From Alteromonas confluentis (lineage in GTDB: Bacteria; Pseudomonadota; Gammaproteobacteria; Enterobacterales; Alteromonadaceae), in contig NZ_MDHN01000004.1 in assembly GCF_001757105.1 (NCBI RefSeq), forward strand, positions 124,001 to 188,000: a stretch of 64,000 nt of DNA, given 5' to 3'. The translations under genes were made by a program, and so were the position numbers. Shown in pieces: positions 9,017 to 18,512 of the stretch. How positions within the stretch are numbered: the stretch's first letter is position 1; each line of letters begins with the position of its first letter. The notes under the pieces are model-generated. The model saw only the letters and a list, made by a program, of their open reading frames with translations. It did no database searches and was not told the DNA's origin.

Positions 9017-9318
9017 AATTTAAATACCTGCCCGACTTAACCATTCAGATTTGAATGCGCTCTTCAGACCGGTTAAAAAGTTTCTTTCCCCTTTGATGAA
9101 GCATAAAACACACCAAACCCGGTTTATTCTCTAAATACCGTCTTAAAAGTGCTTTTATCTCAATAACTAATACCAATAAGTTGTGGTAGCCCGACCAGCT
9201 AAACTGGATTTTTAACCGTGAATAAAGGATGATTACTGCAATTTCGATTGTAAATTTGGCATAGCAGTCTGAATGCCTTTACCACTTTCTATCCAACACC
9301 AAGTCTTAGGGAACCTAT
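9017..9318. other. intergenic region between small gene and gpmA
   Basis: About 300 bases without a convincing gene. It must carry the promoters of the leftward small gene and of gpmA. I see no strong hairpin, no RNA gene and no recognisable operator in it. Confidence 0.5.
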
Positions 9319-10065
9319 ATGTATAAATTGGTACTAATCCGTCACGGCGAAAGTCAGTGGAATCTGGAAAACCGTTTTACCGGCTGGAAAGATGTGGATT
9401 TGACAGAAACCGGCGTCGCGCAAGCGAAAAACGCAGGTACACTGATGAAAGATGCTGGCTTCGAGTTTGATATCGCTTATACCTCTGTGTTGTTGCGTGC
9501 GATTAAAACCCTGAATCTGGCGCTGGAAGAAATGGGTCAGCATTATCTGCCGGTTGAGCGCCACTGGCGTTTGAACGAGCGTCACTACGGTGCGCTGACT
9601 GGCCTTGATAAAGCCGAAACTGCTGCGAAGCACGGTGAAGATCAGGTTAAAATTTGGCGTCGTAGCTTCGACGTACCACCTCCGGCGGTTGAAGAAAGCA
9701 GTGAACATTTCCCTGGCCATGACCGTCGTTACAGCCATGTTGATCCTAGCATCCTGCCTCGCGCAGAAAGCCTTGCACTGACCATCGAGCGCGTACTGCC
9801 TTACTGGCACGATGTGATTCGCCCTTCAATTCAGAGCGGCAAGAAAGTGGTTATTGCTGCACACGGTAACAGCCTGCGTGCCCTGGTTAAGTATCTGGAT
9901 GGCATGTCTGAAGAAGAAGTGCTGGAACTGAACATTCCTACTGGTGTTCCACTGGTTTACGAACTGGATGCAGATCTGAAGCCTATTTCAAAAGAATACC
10001 TGGGCGACCCGGAAGCCATCAAAGCGATGATGGATGCCGTAGCTAAGCAAGGTAAAGCTAAATAA
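9319..10065 (+). CDS. gpmA: 2,3-bisphosphoglycerate-dependent phosphoglycerate mutase
   Basis: Interconverts 3- and 2-phosphoglycerate in glycolysis and gluconeogenesis, in the cytoplasm. The phospho-histidine motif [18 protein letters not shown] is at residues 6-23, and the second catalytic His is in [10 protein letters not shown]. The central [12 protein letters not shown] and RRSFDVPPP segments are typical of GpmA. Length (248) equals the E. coli enzyme. It is a single gene closed by a strong terminator at 10081. Confidence 0.97.
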   Translation: MYKLVLIRHGESQWNLENRFTGWKDVDLTETGVAQAKNAGTLMKDAGFEFDIAYTSVLLRAIKTLNLALEEMGQHYLPVERHWRLNERHYGALTGLDKAETAAKHGEDQVKIWRRSFDVPPPAVEESSEHFPGHDRRYSHVDPSILPRAESLALTIERVLPYWHDVIRPSIQSGKKVVIAAHGNSLRALVKYLDGMSEEEVLELNIPTGVPLVYELDADLKPISKEYLGDPEAIKAMMDAVAKQGKAK

Positions 10066-10080
10066 GCTCACCTTCTTCGA

Positions 10081-10122
10081 ACATACGCCTGACCTATCAG
10101 GCGTATGTTAGTTTCTTTCCTT
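10081..10122 (+). terminator. intrinsic terminator of gpmA
   Basis: A perfect 12-base stem (ACATACGCCTGA / TCAGGCGTATGT) with a CCTA loop is followed by a pyrimidine-rich, T-rich tract. Confidence 0.88.
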
Positions 10123-10203
10123 TCTCTTAAGCTATCCTTAAGTTTCATTGAGTACACTCAGCACTCTTTTCTACGCAAATGAAATACCGAAAAGGATAGT
10201 GCT

Positions 10204-10923
10204 TTGGACCTCTCTGTTGTGATTCCCGCCAAAAATGAGCAGGATAATATTGCTCCACTGGTCAGTGAAATCGAGCTGGCACTTTCAACTTTGCCACTAA
10301 AATACGAAATTATTTACGTCGATGACGGTAGTACCGATGCTACAGCGCAAGTGATAAAAGAACTGGCGGTCCTAAAAAATACTCCACTCAAACTTATCCG
10401 TCATAAATATTCTTGTGGACAAAGCACGGCTATTTATACCGGCGTTAATAAAGCGCAGGGAAAACTTATTGTTACCCTGGATGCCGATGGCCAAAACAAC
10501 CCCGCAGATATTCCTGCCATGCTAAATGCTGCCAGCCTGCTTCCCGCTACCAGCGACTTTTGTATAGCGGGTTATCGCAAGCAACGCAAAGATACCACCT
10601 GGAAACGTTTCCAGTCTCGTATTGCTAACCGTGTTCGCAGCGCGATTTTGCATGACAATACGCCAGATACCGGGTGTGGACTTAAAGTGTTTCCCCGAGC
10701 CACCTTTCTTAAATTGCCTTATTTTGATCATATGCATCGATTCCTACCTGCACTGGTGCGTCGTGCCGGTGGAAACGTTGTAATAACCGAAGTCTCGCAT
10801 CGTGACCGTCAGTTCGGCACCTCCAAATATACAATGCTTGGACGTGTAGGTGTTGGCATTGTAGATATGGCCGGCGTACTGTGGCTGCAACGTCGTTCTA
10901 AGTCTGTGGAAATACTCAATTGA
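10204..10923 (+). CDS. family 2 glycosyltransferase (dolichol-phosphate-mannose-synthase-like)
   Basis: A 239-residue GT-A enzyme with IPAKNEQDNI at the start, the nucleotide-binding YVDDGSTD and the metal-binding TLDADGQNNP motif. It resembles DPM1/ArnC enzymes, which transfer a sugar from a nucleotide donor to a polyprenyl phosphate on the cytoplasmic face, but lacks the C-terminal membrane helices of ArnC. The start is a TTG, with AAGGA about 8 bases upstream. Its stop overlaps the next start. With the two following genes it forms a tight operon, so its lipid-linked sugar is probably the donor for the ArnT-like protein. Confidence 0.88.
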   Translation: MDLSVVIPAKNEQDNIAPLVSEIELALSTLPLKYEIIYVDDGSTDATAQVIKELAVLKNTPLKLIRHKYSCGQSTAIYTGVNKAQGKLIVTLDADGQNNPADIPAMLNAASLLPATSDFCIAGYRKQRKDTTWKRFQSRIANRVRSAILHDNTPDTGCGLKVFPRATFLKLPYFDHMHRFLPALVRRAGGNVVITEVSHRDRQFGTSKYTMLGRVGVGIVDMAGVLWLQRRSKSVEILN

Positions 10924-11651
10924 AAGCTGTAGTTTCGAAGTATGCGCCGAAGTCTGCGATTAGAAACTTGACTGTTGTGCTGCTTGTACTTTTTGCGGCC
11001 AGCGAATTACTCAACCAATTGCCCGCTTTAACGGGTTTTGATCAGACCTGGATAGATGCCCATACTCGAAATAATGGCGTTACGGGCACAGTGCTTTTTC
11101 TTGCGATAGCTACTGGCTTACTTTCGGTAGGCATGCCCCGGCAAGTCGTCGCATTTCTTGCTGGCTATGCCTTCGGATTCACCGAAGGCTTTATTTACGC
11201 GACGTTGGCTGCAACCATAAGTTGCGCTTGTTGCTTTACGGTATCTCGATTATGGGCCCGCCGCTGGGTGAACAACCGATACCCCTCCAAGATAGCTAAA
11301 ATAAACGGCTTTCTACAAAAACATTGTTTTTTAAAAACCATCGTCATACGACTACTCCCCATTGGCAATAATCTGCTGACTAACCTTGCTGCCGGCGTGA
11401 CCACAGTTAAACCCGCCCCCTTTATTTTCGGTTCTGCCATAGGTTACATCCCGCAAATGATGATTTTCTCATTGATGGGTAAAGGTGTTGTTGTTCAATC
11501 AAGTTGGAAAATGGCGCTAAGTGTTGGCCTATTGTGTCTTTCCGCGCTACTTGGGGTTTATCTTTATCGTCAATTCAAAGCTGGTACAAACCTGGATGAT
11601 AGCGATAAAACTGTAACAACCACATTACCCTCTGGCCTCGAGAAACAATGA
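10920..11651 (+). CDS. VTT/TVP38-DedA-type membrane protein
   Basis: A 243-residue inner-membrane protein with about five hydrophobic segments and the VTT domain (residues about 70-200), including FLAGYAFGFTEGFIYA and IRLLPIGNNLLTNLAAG. VTT/DedA proteins are linked to lipid and undecaprenyl-phosphate translocation. It starts with a TTG overlapping the upstream TGA, and its own stop overlaps the next ATG. The position between a polyprenyl-phosphate sugar synthase and an ArnT-like transferase suggests it moves the lipid-linked sugar or recycles the carrier; this is inference. Confidence 0.85.
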   Translation: MKAVVSKYAPKSAIRNLTVVLLVLFAASELLNQLPALTGFDQTWIDAHTRNNGVTGTVLFLAIATGLLSVGMPRQVVAFLAGYAFGFTEGFIYATLAATISCACCFTVSRLWARRWVNNRYPSKIAKINGFLQKHCFLKTIVIRLLPIGNNLLTNLAAGVTTVKPAPFIFGSAIGYIPQMMIFSLMGKGVVVQSSWKMALSVGLLCLSALLGVYLYRQFKAGTNLDDSDKTVTTTLPSGLEKQ

Positions 11652-13384
11652 TTAAAAGTCAACAATATAACTGGTATGCAAGGTTAACGAACAATAACCA
11701 GAATAGTGTATTTCTCTTCTTTTTATTTGCCGCTGCGGTTATCTTTTTCGGTATGGGCTTGCGCTCTCCTTGGCCAGCCGACGAACCGCGTTTTGCCCAA
11801 ATCGCAAAAGAGATGGTGGAATCAGGTCAATGGTTATTTCCGATGCGAGGAAACGAATATTATCCCGATAAACCACCGGTTTTCATGTGGTCCATAGCGG
11901 TGTTTTATGCGCTTACGGGCTCATTGAAAATTGCATTTCTGCTTCCTTCAGCGCTGGCAAGTATGCTTTCGCTATTTTCAGTTTATGACATTGGTAAGCG
12001 GTTATGGAGTAAACAAACAGGACTGATTGCAGCCGCTTTGCTGTTAACCACCTTCCAGTTTGTTTTACAAGCCAAGTCGGCCCAGATTGATGCATTGGTG
12101 ACCTGCTGGATAACGCTGGGCTGTTACGGATTGCTGCGTTTTTTGCTAGTCGATCATCTTTGGCGTTGGTACTACTTTGGCTGCTTTTTTATGGGCATTG
12201 GTGTAATTACCAAGGGCGTTGGTTTTTTACCCATTTTCATGTTAATTCCCTATGTGCTTTACCGCGGTTTCTTCGTTCGCCCAGCCTTTTCTTTAAGCAT
12301 CATGTCTATAGCAAAATGGCTAGCTGGTCCGCTGGTAATGCTGCTAGCGATCAGTTTATGGCTAATCCCGATGCTAATGGCTGTTGAGCATAGTAATGAC
12401 CCCCTACTTGCACAGTATCGTGACAACATTCTGTTCCGTCAGACGGTTACCCGATACGCCAATTCCTGGCATCATATAAAACCGTTCTGGTATTACATTA
12501 CGAGTGTTATACCCGCGTTTTGGCTTCCTCTCAGTGTTGCCATTCCGTGGCTTGTGCCCCATTGGTTCCGTCATATTAAGCAAGGCGATGCCCGCGTTAT
12601 TATTCCTCTTGGCTGGATTATTCTACTGTTGCTATTTTTCAGTTTGAGTCCAGGTAAACGTGGTGTTTATGTGTTACCAGCAGTCCCCATGCTTGCGCTC
12701 ATCAGTGCACCCTATATTTATAACCTCATCAGTAGCAAGGGTTTAAAATGGTGCCTGTGGGGTATCGCACTGGCGCTGTCTGTAGCACTACTACTTGTCG
12801 GTATAGGCGGTCTCGCAGGACTGACAGCCGCCGTTAAATTGGAAGAGAAGTTTGACATTGCGCCCTGGTACTTTTTTATTTTCACCGGTTTCCTCGGTAC
12901 CGCCATTTGCGCGCTAAACATTAGAAGAAACCAGTGGCAGGCGTGGCCAGCTTTTATCTTCATGCTCTGGGCTGGATACAGTTCCTGGGGTGCAACGCTG
13001 TTAGAAGAGGTAAAAACGCCGAAGCATATTTATGCCAATATTCAGGCGCAACACGGCGATAATATTGAGGTCGGCTTGGTGGACTTTGCTGAACAATTTA
13101 TTCTTTTCTCACCTTACCCGGTAACTCACTTTGGTTTCCACACGCCTAACGATGCGCAAATCTCGCAAGCCTACCGTTGGATTGGCCAAGACAGCAACCG
13201 GTTCATTCTAACCAGTGCCGAACATGTCTCTCCGGAGTGTTTCAATGTGGACACCGTGGAACATATGGGCTTTGCCCATCGCACTGACTGGGTGTTCATC
13301 TCCGCCGACGATCGTCTGCCAGGCTGTCCGCTCAGCGACGCAACTGTACCGGAATATCACTATCAACCAGGCAGCAAATCCTGA
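11648..13384 (+). CDS. ArnT-like lipid-linked-sugar glycosyltransferase (GT83/PMT superfamily)
   Basis: A 578-residue polytopic membrane enzyme. The first periplasmic loop carries the PMT/ArnT signature PWPADEPRFAQIAKEM (acidic catalytic DE pair) and YPDKPPVFMW; about twelve hydrophobic segments follow, with a soluble C-terminal region of about 130 residues. ArnT transfers L-Ara4N from undecaprenyl phosphate to lipid A on the periplasmic side. No other arn genes lie nearby, so the sugar here is unknown. It is the third gene of an overlapping operon (ATGA with the VTT gene). Confidence 0.88.
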   Translation: MIKSQQYNWYARLTNNNQNSVFLFFLFAAAVIFFGMGLRSPWPADEPRFAQIAKEMVESGQWLFPMRGNEYYPDKPPVFMWSIAVFYALTGSLKIAFLLPSALASMLSLFSVYDIGKRLWSKQTGLIAAALLLTTFQFVLQAKSAQIDALVTCWITLGCYGLLRFLLVDHLWRWYYFGCFFMGIGVITKGVGFLPIFMLIPYVLYRGFFVRPAFSLSIMSIAKWLAGPLVMLLAISLWLIPMLMAVEHSNDPLLAQYRDNILFRQTVTRYANSWHHIKPFWYYITSVIPAFWLPLSVAIPWLVPHWFRHIKQGDARVIIPLGWIILLLLFFSLSPGKRGVYVLPAVPMLALISAPYIYNLISSKGLKWCLWGIALALSVALLLVGIGGLAGLTAAVKLEEKFDIAPWYFFIFTGFLGTAICALNIRRNQWQAWPAFIFMLWAGYSSWGATLLEEVKTPKHIYANIQAQHGDNIEVGLVDFAEQFILFSPYPVTHFGFHTPNDAQISQAYRWIGQDSNRFILTSAEHVSPECFNVDTVEHMGFAHRTDWVFISADDRLPGCPLSDATVPEYHYQPGSKS

Positions 13385-13392
13385 GCACGGAT

Positions 13393-13420
13393 TGTGTCGT
13401 CAGTAAGATTCTGCGACACA
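13393..13420. terminator. hairpin between convergent genes
   Basis: Arms TGTGTCG and CGACACA with an additional CAG/CTG inner pairing. It sits between the convergent ArnT-like and serine hydrolase genes and could stop both transcripts, but there is no T-run. Confidence 0.4.
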
Positions 13421-13426
13421 TGCCGG

Positions 13427-15001
13427 TTATACCTGTGGCGATTTCCAAAACCCGTCAAGGGCTCTGAGTAGCGCATTCCAGGCAGGTTTAACAGAAGGGT
13501 ATGTACCATCGATGGAGAGTCCGTTATGTTGCCGGTTGGTCAACATGATCACGATGAGCTGGTCGTCTGGCCTGAACATGATTTCACTGCCGGTAAACCC
13601 AGAATGCCCGAAACTTTCTCGCCCTTCACCATTTTCAAATCGCCAGAACCCCAGCGCCTGATTGGTATCGAAAGGCGTTTGCAAAAACTGATTCAGGGTT
13701 TCCGGATCAGCCAGCATGGTGTTACCGTAGCCACCACCGTTTAGCAATGTCTGGCAGAAAACAGCGAGGTCCTGCACGGTAGAGAACAATCCCGCATGAC
13801 CAGCCACACCTTCCAGTCCGTACCAGGCGTTACCATCGTTAACCTCGCCATTCAGCACATCATTACGGTAACCAGAGAAAGTATTGGAGAGCGGTGGCTT
13901 ATCTAAAATCGGGTAAGGCTTACCCGACGTCACCATATGCTGTTCATAACCGTTACCCAGTGACGTCGCGGCGATATTACTTCGCCATTCTGGAGGCGGC
14001 AGATAGCGGGTGTGATTCATGCCTAGCGGCGCAAATACGGTGTTTTGCACATACTCATCAAGACGGGAGCCCGTTGTATGCTCCACAATTTCACCGAGTA
14101 ACATAAACCCAATATCAGAATATGCACGCTTTTCTCCCGGCGAATAGCGCAGAGGTAATGCTGCCAGATAAGTATAAACAGAACTTCGACTGCGCTTTTT
14201 ATGCAGCCAGGTAGGCTGCCACTCCCACAGGCCGGCTCGGTGCGTTAAGAGCTGTTTCAATGTGATCTGCGCTTTATCTGTGCCGGACATGCCGGGTAAC
14301 AATTCACCCAGGGTATCGGTGAGTGACAATCTTCGTTCACTCACAAGATGCATTATCGCTGCTGTGGTACTCACCACCTTGGTCACCGAGGCCAAATCGA
14401 ACACGGTATCAGCATGCACCTTGCGAGGAGCAGTAAACGGGTAAAGCTCGCCGTCTGTTGCCCCTTGATATTGCGCCATACCTTGCCCTTCAGCGAAGAG
14501 GATTTTTCCGCCCCGGGCCACCAGTAAAGCCGCACCAGGGTACAGACTGGTATTTGGGTCTGTGCCTGAATAGCGACTTATGATTTGCCTGAGTTCACGC
14601 TTCTGGAGATCTGTCAGCGATGCGTCTTCCCCTGCAATCTCAAGCTGCGGATAATCCACCGCCACGGCAACATCACCTTCAGTGAGTGTGAGCGTAAGCG
14701 TGTTTTCACCGGCGTGCACTGCGGATTTGTCATTTAAGATCAGCGGCCCTTCCGATGTAGGGCTGAGTTCGCCTTGATAGACAATCTGATGGTTAATTTC
14801 AATGATGACCTGACTGTACTGCATGGGAAAAATACGCAGCCGGGCGCGTTCACCCGGCGTAGTAAACACACCGGAAACACGTTGTCCCCGATTTTTTGAT
14901 TGCAGCACCAGTTGACCCGAGAGCGTATCGGCGGGCACGGGTGTCACGCCGATAAGGGTCGCCAGTGTCAGTGTGGCGTAGCGACGAAAGCGCCTAATCA
15001 T
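13427..15001 (-). CDS. exported serine hydrolase (PBP4B/class C beta-lactamase family)
   Basis: A 524-residue exported protein: a signal peptide (MIRRFRRYATLTLATLIGV), an N-terminal beta-rich region of about 130 residues, then the hydrolase domain with SVTK (SxxK), AYSDIGFMLLG (YSD instead of YSN, common in PBP4B/YfeW-like proteins) and GHSGFTG as third motif. The function is probably peptidoglycan D,D-peptidase or amidase-like hydrolysis in the periplasm. It overlaps the stop of the upstream NagZ-like gene by 8 bases, so both are co-expressed. An ATG at 15013 is possible; 15001 gives a cleaner signal peptide. Confidence 0.85.
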   Translation of the reverse strand: MIRRFRRYATLTLATLIGVTPVPADTLSGQLVLQSKNRGQRVSGVFTTPGERARLRIFPMQYSQVIIEINHQIVYQGELSPTSEGPLILNDKSAVHAGENTLTLTLTEGDVAVAVDYPQLEIAGEDASLTDLQKRELRQIISRYSGTDPNTSLYPGAALLVARGGKILFAEGQGMAQYQGATDGELYPFTAPRKVHADTVFDLASVTKVVSTTAAIMHLVSERRLSLTDTLGELLPGMSGTDKAQITLKQLLTHRAGLWEWQPTWLHKKRSRSSVYTYLAALPLRYSPGEKRAYSDIGFMLLGEIVEHTTGSRLDEYVQNTVFAPLGMNHTRYLPPPEWRSNIAATSLGNGYEQHMVTSGKPYPILDKPPLSNTFSGYRNDVLNGEVNDGNAWYGLEGVAGHAGLFSTVQDLAVFCQTLLNGGGYGNTMLADPETLNQFLQTPFDTNQALGFWRFENGEGRESFGHSGFTGSEIMFRPDDQLIVIMLTNRQHNGLSIDGTYPSVKPAWNALLRALDGFWKSPQV

Positions 15002-16904
15002 TGGCCCATTCAAATCGCGCGGGATGCGGTGCCGCTTCGGTATGAACAGAATTTGTCAGCGACACAGGTAATCCACCTGATGGGGTAAGCAGGCCGATTA
15101 ACACTCGTGCCAGGCTGTCCATCGTGCCGCCGGTAAATCGGGCATCTTCGTCTTCAGACAGGGCATACACATTCGCATTATAGGTGGCCAGAACCGCACC
15201 AGCACGGGTGTCCAGTCGCGCTTTGTCGTAAGGCATTCGCAGGTAAACCAGAATGCTGCGCTTGCCGCTGGCCTGAACCTGATCAAACAATCCAGGTAAC
15301 ATAGCCTGTGCTTCATCAAACCCCATCAGTTGTTGCTGATTTGCCGCCATATCTTCCATACCGCCAAGCTCAACCAGGCTTGGTGTTGGTGTCATACTGC
15401 CAACCACCACGCTGTCTACTTGTTGCAGCGCTGATTTCAGTGACGCTGCGTTAATTTGCTGCAAACTCATACACATAATTTGCTGCTTCGGGCGGTACAG
15501 CGTGATGTGATACTCGAGGGCGCTGCACACATTCATTTCAGGCATCAAAACCAGGACTTTGTCGCTTGCCGGGATAACATAATCCTTCGCCATGCCTGAC
15601 AAAGCAGCCACCGCGGCATCAGCCAGTTTTTGGGCTTTTTGTTTGTTAGCAGACAAATTCGCGGCCAATTGTTCTGGCGAGGGTGCAGGCCACTTGGCTA
15701 ACCCAAAGCGCTGCTTCGTGGCGCGGATGCGTTCAGCAGAACGGGCAATTTGCTTCGCGTCGAGCTCACCTTTCTGCACTTTTTTTACTAACGCATCAAG
15801 CAACTTATTGAATCGTTTAATGTCTTGTTTGTTATGCATGGGCAATGGCATAACCACCACATCAGTCCCTGCGGCAAAAGAAGCAGCAACCGCATCGGTC
15901 TGGTCGAAAAATTTAGCAATACCCGCCATGTTCATAGCGTCTGACACAATGATACCGTCGAAATTTAGTTCGTCGCGTAGAATGCCGGTAAGGATTTTAT
16001 GGGATAACGTAGCCGGTTTAATTTGCGGGTTGCCATCCCGGTCTAGCAGGGTGCTGTCATCGAGCTGTGGATACTGAATATGCGCCGTCATCACCATGGC
16101 GGGCTTGGCTTTGGCAATAATTTGTTTAAACGGATATACATCAACGGCATCTATTACCGCTTTGGTATGGTCGACAACCGGTAATGCCAGATGACTGTCA
16201 GTATGCGTGTCGCCGTGACCAGGGAAATGCTTCAACGTTGCCAGCACACCTTCACCTTGCATGGCCCTCACCTGTGCTTCCCCCATCTCTGCAACGAGTT
16301 TTGGGTCCTGACCGAAAGATCGCACATTGATCACTGGATTTTCGAGATTGGCATTCACATCCACATTAGGCGCGAAATTGGTATTAATCCCCAGCGCTTT
16401 AAGTTCCTGCGCTAAAATCTGTCCACTTTCTGATGCGAATCGGGTGCCGTGCTTCGCTTCTGTTGCACCAATCGCCATATTGCCCGCAAAATCGGTGGTA
16501 AATACTCTCGGCGTGCGGAACACGCGCCCCCCTTCCTGATCGATAGCGATAAATAAGGGCTGTCCAGCTTTGCTACTGAGTGCCGCTTTCTGCATATCGT
16601 TTGTAAGGGCCGCGATTTGATTGGGATAGCGCAGATTCTCACTAAACAAAATCACACCACCAAGCCCGGTATCTTCAATTAAATCAGCCAATGACTCTGG
16701 CAAAACCGTCATGGGCTCACGGCATTTTTCATTGTCGTCGTGACAAAAATAGCGCATGTCGAGCATGAGCTTTTGGGCAATATTCTGGCGAATTTGTGAT
16801 TTAGAAAATTCAGCACTCATGGCGAGATTCACCTGCATCGGCACGCCCATCAATACAATCAGAAAACGAAATCCGATACGGCGAAAAACCTTGTTTGACA
16901 ACAT
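14994..16904 (-). CDS. exported beta-N-acetylhexosaminidase (GH3, NagZ-like)
   Basis: Cleaves N-acetylglucosamine from muropeptides or chitin-type glycans. The GH3 catalytic domain (about residues 40-400) has KHFPGHGDTHTDSH, the His/Asp loop that acts as general acid in NagZ enzymes, and the nucleophile motif IIVSDAMNMAGI. A C-terminal domain of about 230 residues follows, so the 636-residue protein is nearly twice E. coli NagZ. The N-terminus is a signal peptide, so it acts outside the cytoplasm. It leads a two-gene operon with the serine hydrolase and is divergent from anmK, which together point to cell-wall turnover. Confidence 0.88.
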   Translation of the reverse strand: MLSNKVFRRIGFRFLIVLMGVPMQVNLAMSAEFSKSQIRQNIAQKLMLDMRYFCHDDNEKCREPMTVLPESLADLIEDTGLGGVILFSENLRYPNQIAALTNDMQKAALSSKAGQPLFIAIDQEGGRVFRTPRVFTTDFAGNMAIGATEAKHGTRFASESGQILAQELKALGINTNFAPNVDVNANLENPVINVRSFGQDPKLVAEMGEAQVRAMQGEGVLATLKHFPGHGDTHTDSHLALPVVDHTKAVIDAVDVYPFKQIIAKAKPAMVMTAHIQYPQLDDSTLLDRDGNPQIKPATLSHKILTGILRDELNFDGIIVSDAMNMAGIAKFFDQTDAVAASFAAGTDVVVMPLPMHNKQDIKRFNKLLDALVKKVQKGELDAKQIARSAERIRATKQRFGLAKWPAPSPEQLAANLSANKQKAQKLADAAVAALSGMAKDYVIPASDKVLVLMPEMNVCSALEYHITLYRPKQQIMCMSLQQINAASLKSALQQVDSVVVGSMTPTPSLVELGGMEDMAANQQQLMGFDEAQAMLPGLFDQVQASGKRSILVYLRMPYDKARLDTRAGAVLATYNANVYALSEDEDARFTGGTMDSLARVLIGLLTPSGGLPVSLTNSVHTEAAPHPARFEWAND

Positions 16905-17118
16905 CGTTACTCATTACCTTCTTCTTCTACTGGCGAACCGAAGCCGGTCGCACTTTTATCACGGGTAATCTCACCCCGAATCTTTGTTCACGACTATACA
17001 CATAGTCTGTGCTAGTTTGGACTTACTAACAGCATTCGAGTTCTGTTTCGCAGTGCGTTGTAGTATGTTGCGCCATTCTACTGCTTTTGCAATACGGATT
17101 GCTAACCGGCCAGAGAGC

Positions 17119-18318
17119 ATGAACAAATATATAGAACGCCTTTATAACAGTGGTAACAAATCCCGCCGCAAAATTCTCGGTTTGATGAGTGGAACTTCGT
17201 TGGATGGTCTGGATATCGCGCTATGCGACATTCAATACCACGGCCAGCAAACGCTGGTTCGGGTAGAGCGCTTCACCACGGTTGAGTACGATGTTGAATT
17301 CCGTCTTGCCATTCAGCAAGTTTTTGCCCGCCGGGATGTGGATTTACAAGAAGTCACCCTGTTGAATGGCTGGGTTGCCGACTGTCACGCTGCGCTTATT
17401 AATCAAACCTTGAACAAATGGCAGGTCGACCCTGAGACCATTGACTGTATTGCCAGTCATGGTCAAACCATTTTCCACTGTCCGAAAGAACAACATGGTT
17501 TACCAGACTACGGCAACGGCACCCTGCAGATTGGCGACGGGGACCGTCTTGCTACGGCAACCGGCATAATTACTCTGTCTGATTTTCGTCAAAAGCATAT
17601 TGCTGCTGGGGGAGAAGGTGCGCCGTTGGCAGTGTATGGCGACTATCTGGTGTTTGGGAGCGAAACTGAAAACCGGGTGCTGCTAAATATTGGAGGCATT
17701 GCTAATTTCACCTGGTTACCCGCTGGTCAGCAAGCCACTGACGTTTTCAGTACCGACATTGGACCGGGTAACACGATTCTCGATGCTTTTGTGTCGAAAC
17801 ACTTTTCTCATTTGCGCTACGACAAAAATGGCGAAATCGCGAAGCGTGGTACGGTGAACGAGGCTCTGTTGAACGAGCTACTGCGCTTCGAATTTTTTGA
17901 TGCGCCCGTGCCTAAAACGACCGGACCGGAAGTGTTTAACCTTGAGTATTTGCATCAGTCTCGTTTGCACAGCCAAACTCTGACACTGCCCACAGAGGAT
18001 GTTGTGGCTACGCTAACCGCTTTCACTGCCAAAGCGATTGCCAATGGCATTGTTGATGCCGTTCAAACGAGTATGGATACCACCGTGTATCTAAGTGGCG
18101 GAGGCGTGCACAACCCAACGTTAACCTCGGCAATCCAAGCGGACTTGCCAGCTAACTTTACGTTGAAAAACCTCGCCGAGCTGGGTATCGACCCTGATGC
18201 AAAAGAAGCGCTGTTATTCGCCATACTGGCAAATGAAACGCTTGCAGGCAGCCCTTGCTTCAAAGATAACCGCTACGGCATTCCTGAAACCACTATGGGT
18301 AAAATTAGTTTGCCGTAA
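17119..18318 (+). CDS. anmK: anhydro-N-acetylmuramic acid kinase
   Basis: Phosphorylates and hydrates 1,6-anhydro-MurNAc to MurNAc-6-phosphate in cytoplasmic peptidoglycan recycling. The ASKHA-type motifs are present: LGLMSGTSLDGLD near the start, ASHGQTIFH, LNIGGIANFTW, DIGPGNTILDAF and LSGGGVHNP. The open frame extends upstream to 16984, but the ATG at 17119 with GAGAG just upstream gives 399 residues, near the usual 370, and removes a stretch foreign to the family. It is divergent from the NagZ-like gene, a logical partner since NagZ products feed AnmK. Confidence 0.93.
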   Translation: MNKYIERLYNSGNKSRRKILGLMSGTSLDGLDIALCDIQYHGQQTLVRVERFTTVEYDVEFRLAIQQVFARRDVDLQEVTLLNGWVADCHAALINQTLNKWQVDPETIDCIASHGQTIFHCPKEQHGLPDYGNGTLQIGDGDRLATATGIITLSDFRQKHIAAGGEGAPLAVYGDYLVFGSETENRVLLNIGGIANFTWLPAGQQATDVFSTDIGPGNTILDAFVSKHFSHLRYDKNGEIAKRGTVNEALLNELLRFEFFDAPVPKTTGPEVFNLEYLHQSRLHSQTLTLPTEDVVATLTAFTAKAIANGIVDAVQTSMDTTVYLSGGGVHNPTLTSAIQADLPANFTLKNLAELGIDPDAKEALLFAILANETLAGSPCFKDNRYGIPETTMGKISLP

Positions 18319-18374
18319 CATTGTTTCCTGGCATTTAAGTACAAACTAAACACACCGATTTATTAAAATTTGTC

Positions 18375-18392
18375 ATGACTTCATAAAGTCAT
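18375..18392 (+). terminator. AT-rich hairpin after anmK
   Basis: Arms ATGACTT and AAGTCAT with a 4-base loop, followed by AATTTATTTT. It is the only terminator-like structure between anmK and the chemoreceptor gene; the stem is weak. Confidence 0.4.
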
Positions 18393-18512
18393 AATTTATT
18401 TTAGTAACAAATTCAATTGGGTAGACAAAACTCATCCTTTTGACTAACTCACAATTCATGCCAGTGAAAGTAGTATGGTTGTGATAATTAATAATAAAGC
18501 GCGAGACTACTA

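Noticed and set aside
13427-15001. Beta-lactam resistance gene
   Set aside because: The motif set (SVTK, YSD, HSG) fits PBP4B/esterase-like serine hydrolases; nothing indicates resistance function. The same applies to the hydrolase at 1664-3508.
16984-17118. Upstream extension of anmK by 45 codons
   Set aside because: Composition is unlike AnmK N-termini, which begin just before GLMSGTS; the ATG at 17119 has a better ribosome site and gives a family-typical length.
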